This document shows positions 6,289-15,073 of a stretch of 19,963 bases of DNA, in pieces. Position 1 is the first letter of the stretch. The number at the start of each line of letters is the position of its first letter. A program made the position numbers and the translations under genes. This DNA is from Treponema sp. GTDB taxonomy: Bacteria; Spirochaetota; Spirochaetia; Treponematales; Breznakiellaceae. The notes under the pieces are model-generated. The model was not told the DNA's origin, did not search any database, and was given only the letters and a program-made list of their open reading frames with translations. Where the stretch lies: contig JAISBK010000062.1 of the NCBI GenBank assembly GCA_031266255.1, positions 1 to 19,963 on the forward strand, written 5' to 3'.

Positions 6289-7425
6289 TCAGACGATATC
6301 ATCGAATTCTTCTTTGGTCAAGGGACGAGCAATCGAGAGGCCATGTTCCTGAGAAGTTTGGATGTATACTCTGCCTATTCTTGGTATGCCGACCAGTTGG
6401 ACAATGGGAAACCGGGGATTTTGCGGGTTCACATCCGCTACCTGGGCTTTTTTTCCATTGGCCAGGAGCACATAAAGCCCAATAGGATACAGAGAAAGGG
6501 CATTACCCAATGCCCGGCATACGGTATCATCGTACTGTTTTGCCTCATTTTTCAGGAAATACAGTAAACTGGTATGCATGTCTTTAGCCTTCTTGTGAGG
6601 ACGGTTGGTGATCATCGCCTCATAAGAACAACTTACCCCGATTATTTTTGCGTAAAGACCTATCTGATCTCCGGTGAGCTTTTGAGGATACCCTGATCCA
6701 TTTTCCCGTTCATGATGCTGTAGTACGGCGGTACATACCGCGGGGGGAAACTCCAAGGAAATGAGGAGGTTATAACTCAAAATGGGGTGGGTGAGGATGG
6801 CCTTCCTATCTTCCAAGGTCAGATCCCGCTTATTTATGTTTATTTTGGAAGGCAATTTAGCCATGCCGATTTCATGGAGGAGCGCGGCAACCCCCAGTTC
6901 GATAAGCTTGTCATCCGGTAGTTTGAGGGAGGCCCCTATGGTAAGGGCAATGATAGTGGAAGTAAGTGTATGCGCTAACTGATAGGTAAGCTCTCCTTCT
7001 GATCGATACGTCATGAACAGCCGAAAGAAGGTACGGGAATCGGTTTGTATGATGCTGCAGGCGGTCTGGATCTGTTCCGCTATGGAGGTGAAATTAAGAT
7101 CAGCTTTCGCCCCCGCAGTAAAAAGCTTGGGCACATATTTCTGAAAGGCATCATAAAATTCTTGGGCCTGCTTGAGTTTATCCTTATCGCTTACGACGTA
7201 TTCTTCCAGCCGAGCTTCTCCTTCGCTATATACTTCCCTAAAATCCCATTCTAAAAGAGCTGCAGCCAATTCTTTGGAGAAGTGCATCTCTGGCGCGGCT
7301 AATATAAACTGCTCGTCAAGATAGAGCGGCTCAGAAAACAAGCTTCTCTCCTGAATCTGCATAACTTGGTAATGGTTCATTCCTTGACTCCTCTGGCTTA
7401 ATGCTTGTATCTGTAAGTTCTGCAT
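6289..7425 (-). CDS. HD-GYP-like protein with altered metal-site residues
   Basis: A 378-residue cytosolic protein whose residues about 145-330 follow the HD-GYP fold of cyclic di-GMP phosphodiesterases. Recognisable pieces are an early His (H152), ALLHEIGMAKLP (184-192), THP (H213), QHHERENGSGYPQKLTGDQI (236-255) and the helix IIGVSCSYEAMITNRPHKKA. Several usual ligands are changed. The canonical HDIGK is HEIGM (Asp to Glu, Lys to Met), and the DVYDAM-type motif is SCSYEAM (D to S, D to E). The HHE and GYP parts are kept. The N-terminal 140 residues match no domain I know. It may bind cyclic di-GMP or have lowered or different activity. The ATG has AAGGG 5 bp ahead. Confidence 0.82.
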   Translation of the reverse strand: MQNLQIQALSQRSQGMNHYQVMQIQERSLFSEPLYLDEQFILAAPEMHFSKELAAALLEWDFREVYSEGEARLEEYVVSDKDKLKQAQEFYDAFQKYVPKLFTAGAKADLNFTSIAEQIQTACSIIQTDSRTFFRLFMTYRSEGELTYQLAHTLTSTIIALTIGASLKLPDDKLIELGVAALLHEIGMAKLPSKININKRDLTLEDRKAILTHPILSYNLLISLEFPPAVCTAVLQHHERENGSGYPQKLTGDQIGLYAKIIGVSCSYEAMITNRPHKKAKDMHTSLLYFLKNEAKQYDDTVCRALGNALSLYPIGLYVLLANGKKAQVADVNPQNPRFPIVQLVGIPRIGRVYIQTSQEHGLSIARPLTKEEFDDIV

Positions 7426-7444
7426 TATTACCCTTACGTTATTA

Positions 7445-7484
7445 CCGATAATAGAACTATTGTAGGATAATATAAAATTATCGG
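7445..7484. promoter_or_regulatory. Inverted repeat in the divergent intergenic region
   Basis: CCGATAAT (7445-7452) and ATTATCGG (7477-7484) form a perfect 8-bp inverted repeat around an AT-rich centre (GGATAATATAAA) in the 124-bp gap between the divergent HD-GYP-like gene and the two-TM protein gene. It could be an operator overlapping promoters in both directions. No clear -35/-10 pair can be assigned with confidence. Confidence 0.3.
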
Positions 7485-7549
7485 CTAGAGGGTATCATAA
7501 AGTGAGCTGGGAAAAATGCTTATGAAAAACAATAGAAGGAGTCTAAGTC

Positions 7550-8407
7550 TTGCAATTCAGATATGTGTTTATCGCATTTAATATAATCATTCTCTTTTTT
7601 TTACTGGTTATCGGTATTTTGTCGTTTTATATACTGGGGACTGAAATCGCCCTGGAATTTTGGCAGGCAAGCCGGTTCTTTATCGTGCTTATGCTTCTCG
7701 TCCTGATAGGGCTTGATGTCTTTTATGGTATTAATCGGTCCTTGTATGTACTCCTTGAACGGGAAGATTGGCCTGGGCTTACCCAATACCTTGAGACGAG
7801 GATTGTCCAACATAAACACTACTCTTCTTCTCTGGTCCGGCTCTTAGCGAATACGTACTTCGTCCTTTCCGATCCTGCCTCGGTGATGAACCTGGAGCGC
7901 AAAATCGCCCAGGAAAAGCCTTCTTTGATTGAAGAGCACGCCCTCCTTTTTGGGGCGGCCCGGATTCTAAGCAAAGATATAAGCGGGGGGGTCCAGTTCT
8001 TTTCTGACCGCCTGGATGCTGCAGTGGCCCGATCCGGTAAGGGCCTCTTTTTTAGAAAGGATCCCAGGAAGACCGCATGGATACGGTTTTACTATGGGTT
8101 TACCCTGCTCCTGGAACGGCAGTTTTCTATTGCTGCGGAACAGTTTACCATTCTCTCCAAAGAAGCCAAGGATCCCATAACCATAGGCTTATCCGCGTAT
8201 TTTTTGGCGGAAATTCTGACCAAACTGTTGCTGGATCGTAGCCTTGATCTCCAGGCTACGGCTGCAGATGGCTGTAATCGGGTAGGGGCGATCCTGCATA
8301 CCATAGATGCCTGGTACAAGGATGCGACAAAGCTGCAAAACGAGATTTATGGGGCGATTCTGATACCCTATCTCCGGGATGCAGGGCGTTGGATATACCG
8401 GAACTGA
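7550..8407 (+). CDS. Conserved hypothetical two-TM membrane protein
   Basis: A 285-residue protein with two N-terminal hydrophobic segments (residues about 5-30 and 42-60) and a long soluble C-terminal part rich in helices. The latter contains alternating patterns such as FYYGFTLLLERQFSIAAEQF and IGLSAYFLAEILTKLL that suggest TPR-like or Sel1-like helical hairpins. The start is TTG at 7550-7552, supported by AGAAGGAG (7534-7541) 8 bp upstream; no in-frame ATG near it has a site. No named family is recognised. The gene converges on the SpoIID-type lipoprotein gene with only 11 bp between stops and no visible terminator, so read-through in both directions is likely. A membrane-anchored scaffold role is possible but not shown. 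Confidence 0.8.
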   Translation: MQFRYVFIAFNIIILFFLLVIGILSFYILGTEIALEFWQASRFFIVLMLLVLIGLDVFYGINRSLYVLLEREDWPGLTQYLETRIVQHKHYSSSLVRLLANTYFVLSDPASVMNLERKIAQEKPSLIEEHALLFGAARILSKDISGGVQFFSDRLDAAVARSGKGLFFRKDPRKTAWIRFYYGFTLLLERQFSIAAEQFTILSKEAKDPITIGLSAYFLAEILTKLLLDRSLDLQATAADGCNRVGAILHTIDAWYKDATKLQNEIYGAILIPYLRDAGRWIYRN

Positions 8408-8418
8408 ATGACCGGGGG

Positions 8419-10977
8419 TTACTGCACGGTTGCCAAAGGGTAATAGTGGCTCAGTATTTGGGCCGCGGTAAACCCTGCTTGGGCCATACCGGCAGCACCG
8501 CTTTGATCCAGCCCTACTCCATGACCCCAACCTGCCCCTTGAAAGATGAAGTACTCTGGTCTGCCGTTCTTTCCCAGTTTTGACCGGATGGTAAAGAGAT
8601 TACTCCGCAGTCCTCCCAAGCGGGATCTGATACGATCCCCTTTAATCCGCAGCGTTCCCTGGGTACCACGGATTTCTACTTCGTTTATCCTGCCTGAAAT
8701 GCCCCGGCCCCGGCTTGTCACCTGAAGAATTTCACCGAGGCTATTCCCATCTGCCGCATTCCGGCTGCGTATTTCCTCTGCGGCTACCCATTTTTCCCAA
8801 CGGTACGCCTGGGAGGAATGAAGATTCGGCACCGACGAGTATGAACGCGGCCGGTCCTGAATCCATCGGGCCAATTCGTCCAGGGGAAGGGGGCCTGGTC
8901 TGGAACTCAGGAGCTTATCAGGAACCGCAGCGTTAAAGGTGCTGTAACCCCACACGGAACGGCTGTCTTCGCTGTATCCTCCGTGATTGGCAGAATAGTA
9001 GGCCTTGAGCGGCTTCCCTCCTGCGCTTAGGTATATACCCCTTGTGGCATCCACTGCTGCGGTGGTAGCCCGGGCTTCTCCATTTACCCCCCGGTATGCG
9101 GCAGAGAGCACGGATCCGTAAAGATCAAATCCTTTTTCCTTGGGTACATCCCGGATGTCTTCCCCCAGACAGGCCAAAGTATAAGACCGGGCGGCAATGG
9201 CCTGAGCTTTCAGGGCTTCTCCAGGCCAATACGCGGGCATTTCTGCGGGAATAACCCCATAGAGGTATTCTTCTATATTGAGGATGTTAACCAAGGTGAT
9301 CCCGGTTTGGGTAGGCCGAAATTCGATGCTGCCCCGGTAGGAACGGTCTTCGGCAGTAGAGCCGGAGACGAGGGTGGTATGTTCCGGTTCCTCGTATTCC
9401 AGTACCACCGGCTCTACCGCGACGATCAGGGGTTTTCCTTCTTGATCCAAAAGGACCAGTTTCCCATTGCGCATTTCAGCCCAGATCTGTTCCGGCGCCC
9501 GGTTGCTGAATATAGGCCGTCCTCCGGGAAGGCGCAGGGTATAAGGACCGCCGGCCTTTACCGTGATGCTGGCTTGTTCCTCTACAAGCCCTATCCGTAC
9601 CAGGGTCATACCTTGGGCAAGGGATCCCAGGGCTTTGACCTTGGGTGGATTTGCCCCAATGATCCGCCTGGCCGGGGGGCTTTCCTGGTACCCAGGGACT
9701 CCTGAGATGCCGCGGAGGGCCTCATTGAGACCCTGGATGATGTCATCCTGCTGAGGAAAATAGGAATGGGCACGGTTTAAGGATTCGTATGCTTCTTTAT
9801 ACCGTTTCTGGACCAAGAGTACCTTACCCAGGGGAAGCAGGGTTACATGGAGTTCGGGATCCTGGCGAAGGGCGGTACGAAAACAGGTTTCCGCTTCTCC
9901 TGGAGCAGATGGGGCCAACAGTTCCCCCAGGAACAGCCAGCCTATAGGACGGAAATTTTCCGCGGCCAGGCTTCTTCGCAAGGTGGCGATAGCCCTCCCG
10001 GGATCCCCGGTATCCCGGCGAAGCATGGCCTCATAGAATAAGGTTTCACCGGTTTCAGGGGAAAGGGGAAGAAGCTCCCGGGCCTTTTGGTAATCCCCGA
10101 CAAGGCAAAGACTTACAAACAACTCCCGTTTCGCTTCAAGATCAGCGGGTTTATCCTTATGCACCTGCTCAATCAGCCCTGCCGCAGCTTTCCCGTTTCC
10201 TAGTTCAGCATATAAGCGGGCAAGCTGCCAGGTGATGGATACCTTGTTTCCCCTATCGGCATCCTGCTGCACGCGCTGTTCTAACGAACGAATACTCCCC
10301 TCCAGATTACCTTGGTAGTAGGCTCGTGAGGCCCCTTCATCGGTAACAGGCGGTGGACTTGGGGGTACCGGCAGGCGTGCAGGAGGGATTGCCGGTATCG
10401 GATCAGGCAAAACCAGGGGTTCAGCCGCTGGAGGGGCCTGGGGCTCAAGAGGAAGGGAAGGAACAACAGAAGCGGTTTCAGCTACTTCCTCCAGGGCTTG
10501 CGGGATGATTTGAGACGGCGTTTCAACCGGAGGATCCGGCGCAACCTGAACAGGAACTTCATCCTGGGTACTATCCGGTTGAATAGGCGAAGACTCCTGA
10601 GGACGAGGAGGTTCACGAGGGCTTTCTTGAGGGATCTGCGGGGAAGGGGCCGGCGGAAGGGGCTGCTGCGTTTCCTGTGGTAATGTGGGGGCAGGATCAG
10701 AAGGAGGTGGACTGAGGGGATCCGGGGTTTGCGGCGGTGGTTCTTCCGGGAGCGGGGAATTTTCAGGAACCACCGCGGGAAGGGGGACTTCCTGGGGAGG
10801 TACTGAGGATGGCGCCGCCGTACAAGAAGTAATCATAACCAAGAGGCCCACTTTCAAAATTCGCTTGGTTTTGAAAGTGGCTTTGGAACGCGTGGCTACT
10901 AAGCCGCTCGTTCCCGTTAAATCTAACGTTGCTCTTTGAAAACTGAAGTTTTGAAAGAACCTCAAGATACCTAGCAT
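8419..10977 (-). CDS. Proline-rich TPR lipoprotein with C-terminal SpoIID/LytB domain
   Basis: This envelope protein of up to 852 residues has, in order: a hydrophobic lipoprotein-type signal (RILKVGLLVMITSC) with candidate lipidated Cys52; a Pro/Glu/Gln-rich linker (55-210); TPR-like helical repeats (about 212-425); and a SpoIID/LytB domain (about 545-850). The domain has NIEEYLYGVIPAEMPAYWP with the catalytic-type Glu579, EALKAQAIAARSYTL, YYSANHGG and the terminal AGWGHGVGLDQSGAAGMA. SpoIID is a lytic transglycosylase acting on glycans stripped of stem peptides; related proteins modify peptidoglycan in many bacteria. It lies 144 bp behind the sigma-54 activator gene. The first 40 residues look artificial, because they are encoded across inverted repeats, and no ribosome binding site precedes the ATG. 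A start near codon 41 (TTG) is possible, though it leaves a short signal. Confidence 0.88.
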   Translation of the reverse strand: MLGILRFFQNFSFQRATLDLTGTSGLVATRSKATFKTKRILKVGLLVMITSCTAAPSSVPPQEVPLPAVVPENSPLPEEPPPQTPDPLSPPPSDPAPTLPQETQQPLPPAPSPQIPQESPREPPRPQESSPIQPDSTQDEVPVQVAPDPPVETPSQIIPQALEEVAETASVVPSLPLEPQAPPAAEPLVLPDPIPAIPPARLPVPPSPPPVTDEGASRAYYQGNLEGSIRSLEQRVQQDADRGNKVSITWQLARLYAELGNGKAAAGLIEQVHKDKPADLEAKRELFVSLCLVGDYQKARELLPLSPETGETLFYEAMLRRDTGDPGRAIATLRRSLAAENFRPIGWLFLGELLAPSAPGEAETCFRTALRQDPELHVTLLPLGKVLLVQKRYKEAYESLNRAHSYFPQQDDIIQGLNEALRGISGVPGYQESPPARRIIGANPPKVKALGSLAQGMTLVRIGLVEEQASITVKAGGPYTLRLPGGRPIFSNRAPEQIWAEMRNGKLVLLDQEGKPLIVAVEPVVLEYEEPEHTTLVSGSTAEDRSYRGSIEFRPTQTGITLVNILNIEEYLYGVIPAEMPAYWPGEALKAQAIAARSYTLACLGEDIRDVPKEKGFDLYGSVLSAAYRGVNGEARATTAAVDATRGIYLSAGGKPLKAYYSANHGGYSEDSRSVWGYSTFNAAVPDKLLSSRPGPLPLDELARWIQDRPRSYSSVPNLHSSQAYRWEKWVAAEEIRSRNAADGNSLGEILQVTSRGRGISGRINEVEIRGTQGTLRIKGDRIRSRLGGLRSNLFTIRSKLGKNGRPEYFIFQGAGWGHGVGLDQSGAAGMAQAGFTAAQILSHYYPLATVQ
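10848..10952. repeat. Three consecutive inverted repeats at the 5' end of the SpoIID-type gene
   Basis: A perfect 12-bp inverted repeat, CCACTTTCAAAA / TTTTGAAAGTGG with 9-bp spacer, lies at 10848-10880. An imperfect 12-bp one (GGAACGCGTGGC / GCCGCTCGTTCC, 9 of 12 pairs, 6-bp loop) lies at 10885-10914. A 6-bp one (AAAACT-ga-AGTTTT) lies at 10939-10952. They cover codons about 9-43 of the ORF, which is unusual in coding sequence and suggests a structured leader or an inserted palindromic element. Confidence 0.7.
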
Positions 10978-11121
10978 ACTTCATAGTAATGTGAAAAAGG
11001 ACGGCTCGTCTATCATGGGTACCGGGATCCTTTGAGGAGGCAGGATTTTGATTCTCGGAGGCTGAGGAAACGCTATGATAAGGATAACGATGGGTAGGAC
11101 GTTTTCTTTCAAGCAAAATGG

Positions 11122-12468
11122 TTACCCGTTGTTTTCAACTGCCAGCTTGCGGTGCAGGGTCTTACGGCCAATGGCCAAGACCTCCGCAGTCTTGCTTTTA
11201 TTGCCCTGGAGAAACGTAAGCGTATCTCGAATGATGATCTTCTCCGCGTTCTCAAGACTCGTACCCAGGGGGATGCGGATCCAGCCCTCATCGCTTTTCC
11301 TCCCTACCGTAGGGGGAAGATCATCTTCGGTGATGACCGGCCCTTTAGCCATGACCACCGCGCTTTCCATACAATTCCGCAGTTCCCGTACATTACCCGG
11401 CCAATCATACGCGTAGATGGCTGCTCGGGCTTTCTCGTCAATACCGTCCACTGCCTTGCCGTTTTCCCGGGCAAACTCCTTGAGAAACGAGGTAATAAGC
11501 AGGGGCAGATCGTCTTTTCGTTCCCGCAGGGGAGGAACCAGGATGTTCACCACATTGAGCCGGAAATAGAGGTCTTCCCGGAAATTCCCCTTTTCGATCT
11601 CCCCTTTGAGGTCTTTATTGGTAGCTGCCACAATCCGTACATCGGTCTCAATGGTCTCTTCCCCTCCTACCCGCTCAAATTTCTTTTCCTGAAGTACCCG
11701 TAGGAGCTTGATCTGAATGTTCTGGTCGATTTCCCCAATTTCATCAAGAAAAAGGGTCCCCTCATGGGCAAGCTCGAAGCGGCCCCGTTTTCGAGTCGTT
11801 GCCCCGGTAAAACTACCTTTCTCATGGCCGAAAAGCTCGCTCTCCAGAAGACTCGCGGCAAGGGCCGCACAATGCACCTTGATCAAGGGTTTTCCTTTGC
11901 GGGGAGAAAGTCCGTGGATGGCATCGGCTACGAGCTCTTTTCCCACCCCTGACTCACCGGTGATAAGCACCGAAGCCTTGGCAGGGGCTACCCGGCTGAT
12001 GGTATCAAAGACCCGGCGCATGGGGCCTGAGGTACCGATGATGGTCTCAAACTGTTTGTGCCGTTCCAACTCTTCTTCCATACGCCGGTGTTTGAGCAAC
12101 AACTCCCGGTTCTGGAGGGCCCGCTTTACCAAAAGGGAGAGCCTACCCAAATTGACGGGTTTGGTAAGAAAATCGTAGGCCCCATTCCGCATAGCCGCCA
12201 CCGCAGTCTCCACCGTACCATGACCAGTAAGCACAATGACCGGAATCCCTGGACTTTCTGCAGTAACGCGCTTAAGCAGATCCTCCCCGCTCAAGCCTGC
12301 CATACGAAGGTCGGTGATCACTAAGTCAAGGTCACCTTTCTGAAAACGCTTCCAAGCCTCTTCCCCTTGTGCGGCAGTTACCACCTCATAACCGTCCATC
12401 TCCAGGGAGGCAGCCAAGCCTTCCCGAATGTTTTTTTCGTCATCCACTACGAGGAGCTTAAAGTTCAT
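11122..12468 (-). CDS. NtrC-family sigma-54-dependent response regulator
   Basis: A 448-residue transcription activator. The receiver domain (1-120) has phosphoacceptor Asp53 with acidic pair D9/D10, T81 and K103. The AAA+ domain (about 142-365) has Walker A GESGVGKE (171-178), the sigma-54 contact loop GSFTGA (218-223, the Ser variant of GAFTGA), Walker B GTLFLDEIGEI (D242, E243) and FREDLYFRLNV. A Fis-type HTH lies at the end (about 420-448: NKSKTAEVLAIGRKTLHRKL). Phosphorylated, it should bind enhancer sites and drive ATP-dependent opening by RpoN polymerase. It overlaps the kinase gene by 11 bp, with GAGG ahead of the ATG. Target genes are unknown; no clear -24/-12 promoter was found in this window. 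Confidence 0.95.
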   Translation of the reverse strand: MNFKLLVVDDEKNIREGLAASLEMDGYEVVTAAQGEEAWKRFQKGDLDLVITDLRMAGLSGEDLLKRVTAESPGIPVIVLTGHGTVETAVAAMRNGAYDFLTKPVNLGRLSLLVKRALQNRELLLKHRRMEEELERHKQFETIIGTSGPMRRVFDTISRVAPAKASVLITGESGVGKELVADAIHGLSPRKGKPLIKVHCAALAASLLESELFGHEKGSFTGATTRKRGRFELAHEGTLFLDEIGEIDQNIQIKLLRVLQEKKFERVGGEETIETDVRIVAATNKDLKGEIEKGNFREDLYFRLNVVNILVPPLRERKDDLPLLITSFLKEFARENGKAVDGIDEKARAAIYAYDWPGNVRELRNCMESAVVMAKGPVITEDDLPPTVGRKSDEGWIRIPLGTSLENAEKIIIRDTLTFLQGNKSKTAEVLAIGRKTLHRKLAVENNG

Positions 12469-13696
12469 AGATTGCCTCTGCTTCGCCTTCGTAACTGATA
12501 AGCCGCTGTTCCTTTTGGGGAATGGGAAGGGTGATGATGAAACACGTTCCTTCTTTGGCTTTAGACTTTACCGTAATCTCTCCCTGATGTTCCCGAATTA
12601 TCTTAAACGCCAAGGTAAGCCCCAAGCCGGAACCGGTTTCCTTGGTGGTAAAATAGGGCTCAAATATCTTGGAAAGATTTTCTTCAGGGATCCCAATGCC
12701 CGTATCGCATACCTTGATGATAATTTCCCCCTCCCCCTTCTCGGTACAGATCCGCAAGGTACCCCCTGCAGGCATAGCCGCGATGGCATTCTTAATGAGG
12801 TTGAGGAGGACCTGTTTCATAAACCGTTCATCAAAATCAATCAGGGGAAGTTCCTTGGCCAGTTCAAGGACACACCGAATATGGGCTTCCTCCAATTCAA
12901 AACCCACGAAATCCGTGAGTTCTACGATAAGGATGTTGATGTTTCCCTCCCGAAACTCCATGTTCATGGGCCGAACCGCAAACAGAAAATCGACCACAAT
13001 CCCATTAAGCCGGTCGATCTCTTCGTTAACCACCCCAATATAGGTATCCAGGAGCTGAAAATATTCCATTGACTCCTGGTTACGATCCCCCTGTTCTGCC
13101 GGGTGAGATCGAAAATACAAATCCCGGTTCGCATCCATGGCCTTTTGAATGAGCTGGATATGGATAGAAAGGGAGCCTAAGGGGTTTTTGATCTCATGGG
13201 CTACCCCCGCTGCCAAGGTGGTAAGACTGGCCAGGCTTTCCATGCGCCGCAAGCGGGCCTCTTTGCCCCGTTTTTCGGTAATATCCTCCACATGGATCAA
13301 CGAACCGGACACCTGATGATCCTGAACCAAGGGAAGGACACTGAAGCTTAAGAGCCGTTGTTTGCCTTTACTTTCCACGTCGAATTCCCGCTCCTCAACC
13401 CGGTCGCCGTTCATCAGGGTAGCTTCAAAAAATTCAGCCACTGGTTCGTCCCGGATCAAGGTCCATATAGGCCCATTTCCCTGTTCATCATACCCTAAGG
13501 GAAGAAACCGTTCCGCGTACTTATTGGCCAGGATGAGATTATGTTCCGTATCACAGACCACAATCCCATCGGTGATGGAATCCAGTACGGTTTCCAGCCG
13601 TTCGATTTCAGCAGCTGCGGACACCAAGATGTCCCGAATCTGTTCTCCGGTCATCTTGTTGAGTTTTTGTAACGCCCGTTTAATAAACTGTCTCAT
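12458..13696 (-). CDS. NtrB-like cytosolic sensor histidine kinase with PAS domain
   Basis: A 412-residue kinase without TM segments. A short helical start is followed by a PAS domain (about 30-145: LDSITDGIVVCDTEHNLIL and SFSVLPLV..GSLIHVEDIT). The HisKA dimerisation domain follows with His167 in AAGVAHEIKNPLGSLS, then the HATPase domain with N box LLNLIKNAIAAM (N303), G1 DTGIGIPEE (D331), F box IFEPYFTTK and G2 GSGLGLTLAF. Its partner is the sigma-54 activator encoded next, as shown by the 11-bp overlap. The signal is presumably cytosolic and sensed by the PAS domain. The ATG at 13694-13696 has a weak AGAAGA ahead. It lies 43 bp after holB and may share that transcript. Confidence 0.94.
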   Translation of the reverse strand: MRQFIKRALQKLNKMTGEQIRDILVSAAAEIERLETVLDSITDGIVVCDTEHNLILANKYAERFLPLGYDEQGNGPIWTLIRDEPVAEFFEATLMNGDRVEEREFDVESKGKQRLLSFSVLPLVQDHQVSGSLIHVEDITEKRGKEARLRRMESLASLTTLAAGVAHEIKNPLGSLSIHIQLIQKAMDANRDLYFRSHPAEQGDRNQESMEYFQLLDTYIGVVNEEIDRLNGIVVDFLFAVRPMNMEFREGNINILIVELTDFVGFELEEAHIRCVLELAKELPLIDFDERFMKQVLLNLIKNAIAAMPAGGTLRICTEKGEGEIIIKVCDTGIGIPEENLSKIFEPYFTTKETGSGLGLTLAFKIIREHQGEITVKSKAKEGTCFIITLPIPQKEQRLISYEGEAEAIYEL

Positions 13697-13739
13697 GTAA
13701 TATCTTCTTATGTTACTTTTCTTACTTTTCTCTGATGTT

Positions 13740-15071
13740 CTATGGCCACTGTTCTGCCAAACCTCGCCTGAGTTCTGTACTAAGCCGTTCTAACGCAAGT
13801 ACCGGACTTTGATTGTAGATACCCACCGCATTGGCCGCCTCTGCGGTGTACTTCCGCCATATATCAAGGATCAGCGCCGGATGCTTGGCCTGACCAAGGG
13901 AGGTACGGCTTTCAGAAACCACCTGAAGGAGCATCCGCAAAAATTGCGCAAACAGCCCCCGGATTTCAAATTTTTCCGCGCCTGCAAGAATCGTCGCAAT
14001 GACGCTCTGGGTGTCCTGACCGGGCTTGCCCAAGGTACTTGCCTCGGTTATGGTAGTAGCGTACTTGCCCAAGGCCACCAGTTCATCGGGGAACGGAGAA
14101 ACCCCTTTGCTTTTCAGGAGGATGATGGTTCCCCGGGCAATAAAGGCTGCAAAAAACGCCGCCAAGGGACGCAGGGAATCCTCGGGTACCGGGAGAAATG
14201 AGCTAAGATAGGTACTAATCCCAAGCGCCCCAGGGGATCCTATCGAAGCCCCTTGGAGGAAGGTATCCTTAAACACCTCCCGGATCACCGCAGCTTCCAC
14301 CTCTGGAGAACGCCGGATAAACCGGTAGGGCCGGAGCCGGGATACTATGGTAGGGAGTAGGGCTTTTTCACGGGAACTGGTCAACACGATAGTTATCGAC
14401 GGCGGGGGTTCCTCGAGTAGTTTTAAAAGGGAATTTCGGGCACCCTCTTGCATCCGGTCAGCGTTTTCGATGAGGAGCACTTTCCGCTTTCCCATAGGGG
14501 CTAAATGGCTCCAGGCAGCGGCCCGCCTGATATGTCCAATGGGAATAAGCTCACTCATGCCTTCGGATTCGAGTTTCACGGCATTCTTGAGGATTTTGTC
14601 TATGGATTTTTTGAGTTCCTCCGGCTTGAGGCTGGAAAATTCATCCAAGGCTTCCTCCAGGGTAAAAACAGATTCACTTACCTTTTTAAACCGAGGATCT
14701 TCTTCCCAAAACACCGGGGAGAACCGGGCAAGGAGTTTTCGCACAGACCGGATGAACAGGAGCCGTCCCAGGGGATCCGGTTCCCGAAAGCAACGGGCAG
14801 CGGCAGCGCTCATTTCTGCAGAAAATGGACGGGGCCCCAAGTTTAGTAAGTCTGGGTGGATAAGCAGCCGGTGCCGGGAGCAGGCATGACAAGTACAGTT
14901 CGCTTGAGTAGCAGGATCTTCACAGGAAAGAATCCGGGCCAATTCCAGACCCGCGGTCCCTTTCCCTGAGGCCGGAGGACCGGAAAACAGCATAGAAGGG
15001 GCCAGTATACCTGCCATTTTATCACGCCCTAATTGGTTGACCGCAGGCTGTTCCAAGATATGGTCAAACAT
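13740..15071 (-). CDS. holB: DNA polymerase III delta-prime-like clamp-loader ATPase
   Basis: A 443-residue AAA+ protein of the clamp-loader family, which helps load the sliding clamp on primed DNA. The Walker A-like loop is GPPASGKGT (31-39). A zinc-module Cys set (C50, C59, C61, C64) follows in the position usual for gamma/tau and many delta-prime subunits. Later, NADRMQEGARNSLLKLLEEP, IVLTSS (sensor 1) and TIVSRLRPYRF (the SRC region, with Leu for Cys) are typical. Residues about 80-185 form a longer insertion than in E. coli HolB, containing charged segments (FKKVSESVFTLEEALDEFSS). The length, and the absence of a tau-like C-terminal extension, favour delta-prime over DnaX. It starts 2 bp after the cvpA-like stop. 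Confidence 0.88.
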   Translation of the reverse strand: MFDHILEQPAVNQLGRDKMAGILAPSMLFSGPPASGKGTAGLELARILSCEDPATQANCTCHACSRHRLLIHPDLLNLGPRPFSAEMSAAAARCFREPDPLGRLLFIRSVRKLLARFSPVFWEEDPRFKKVSESVFTLEEALDEFSSLKPEELKKSIDKILKNAVKLESEGMSELIPIGHIRRAAAWSHLAPMGKRKVLLIENADRMQEGARNSLLKLLEEPPPSITIVLTSSREKALLPTIVSRLRPYRFIRRSPEVEAAVIREVFKDTFLQGASIGSPGALGISTYLSSFLPVPEDSLRPLAAFFAAFIARGTIILLKSKGVSPFPDELVALGKYATTITEASTLGKPGQDTQSVIATILAGAEKFEIRGLFAQFLRMLLQVVSESRTSLGQAKHPALILDIWRKYTAEAANAVGIYNQSPVLALERLSTELRRGLAEQWP

Positions 15072-15073
15072 GG

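Noticed and set aside
10763..11116. 117-residue minus-strand ORF between the activator and the SpoIID-type gene
   Set aside because: It runs across the inverted repeats in another frame, overlaps the lipoprotein signal and has no recognisable features.
14347..14889. 180-residue plus-strand ORF inside holB
   Set aside because: Antisense shadow; Ser/Arg-rich with no motif or ribosome binding site, while holB is strongly supported.
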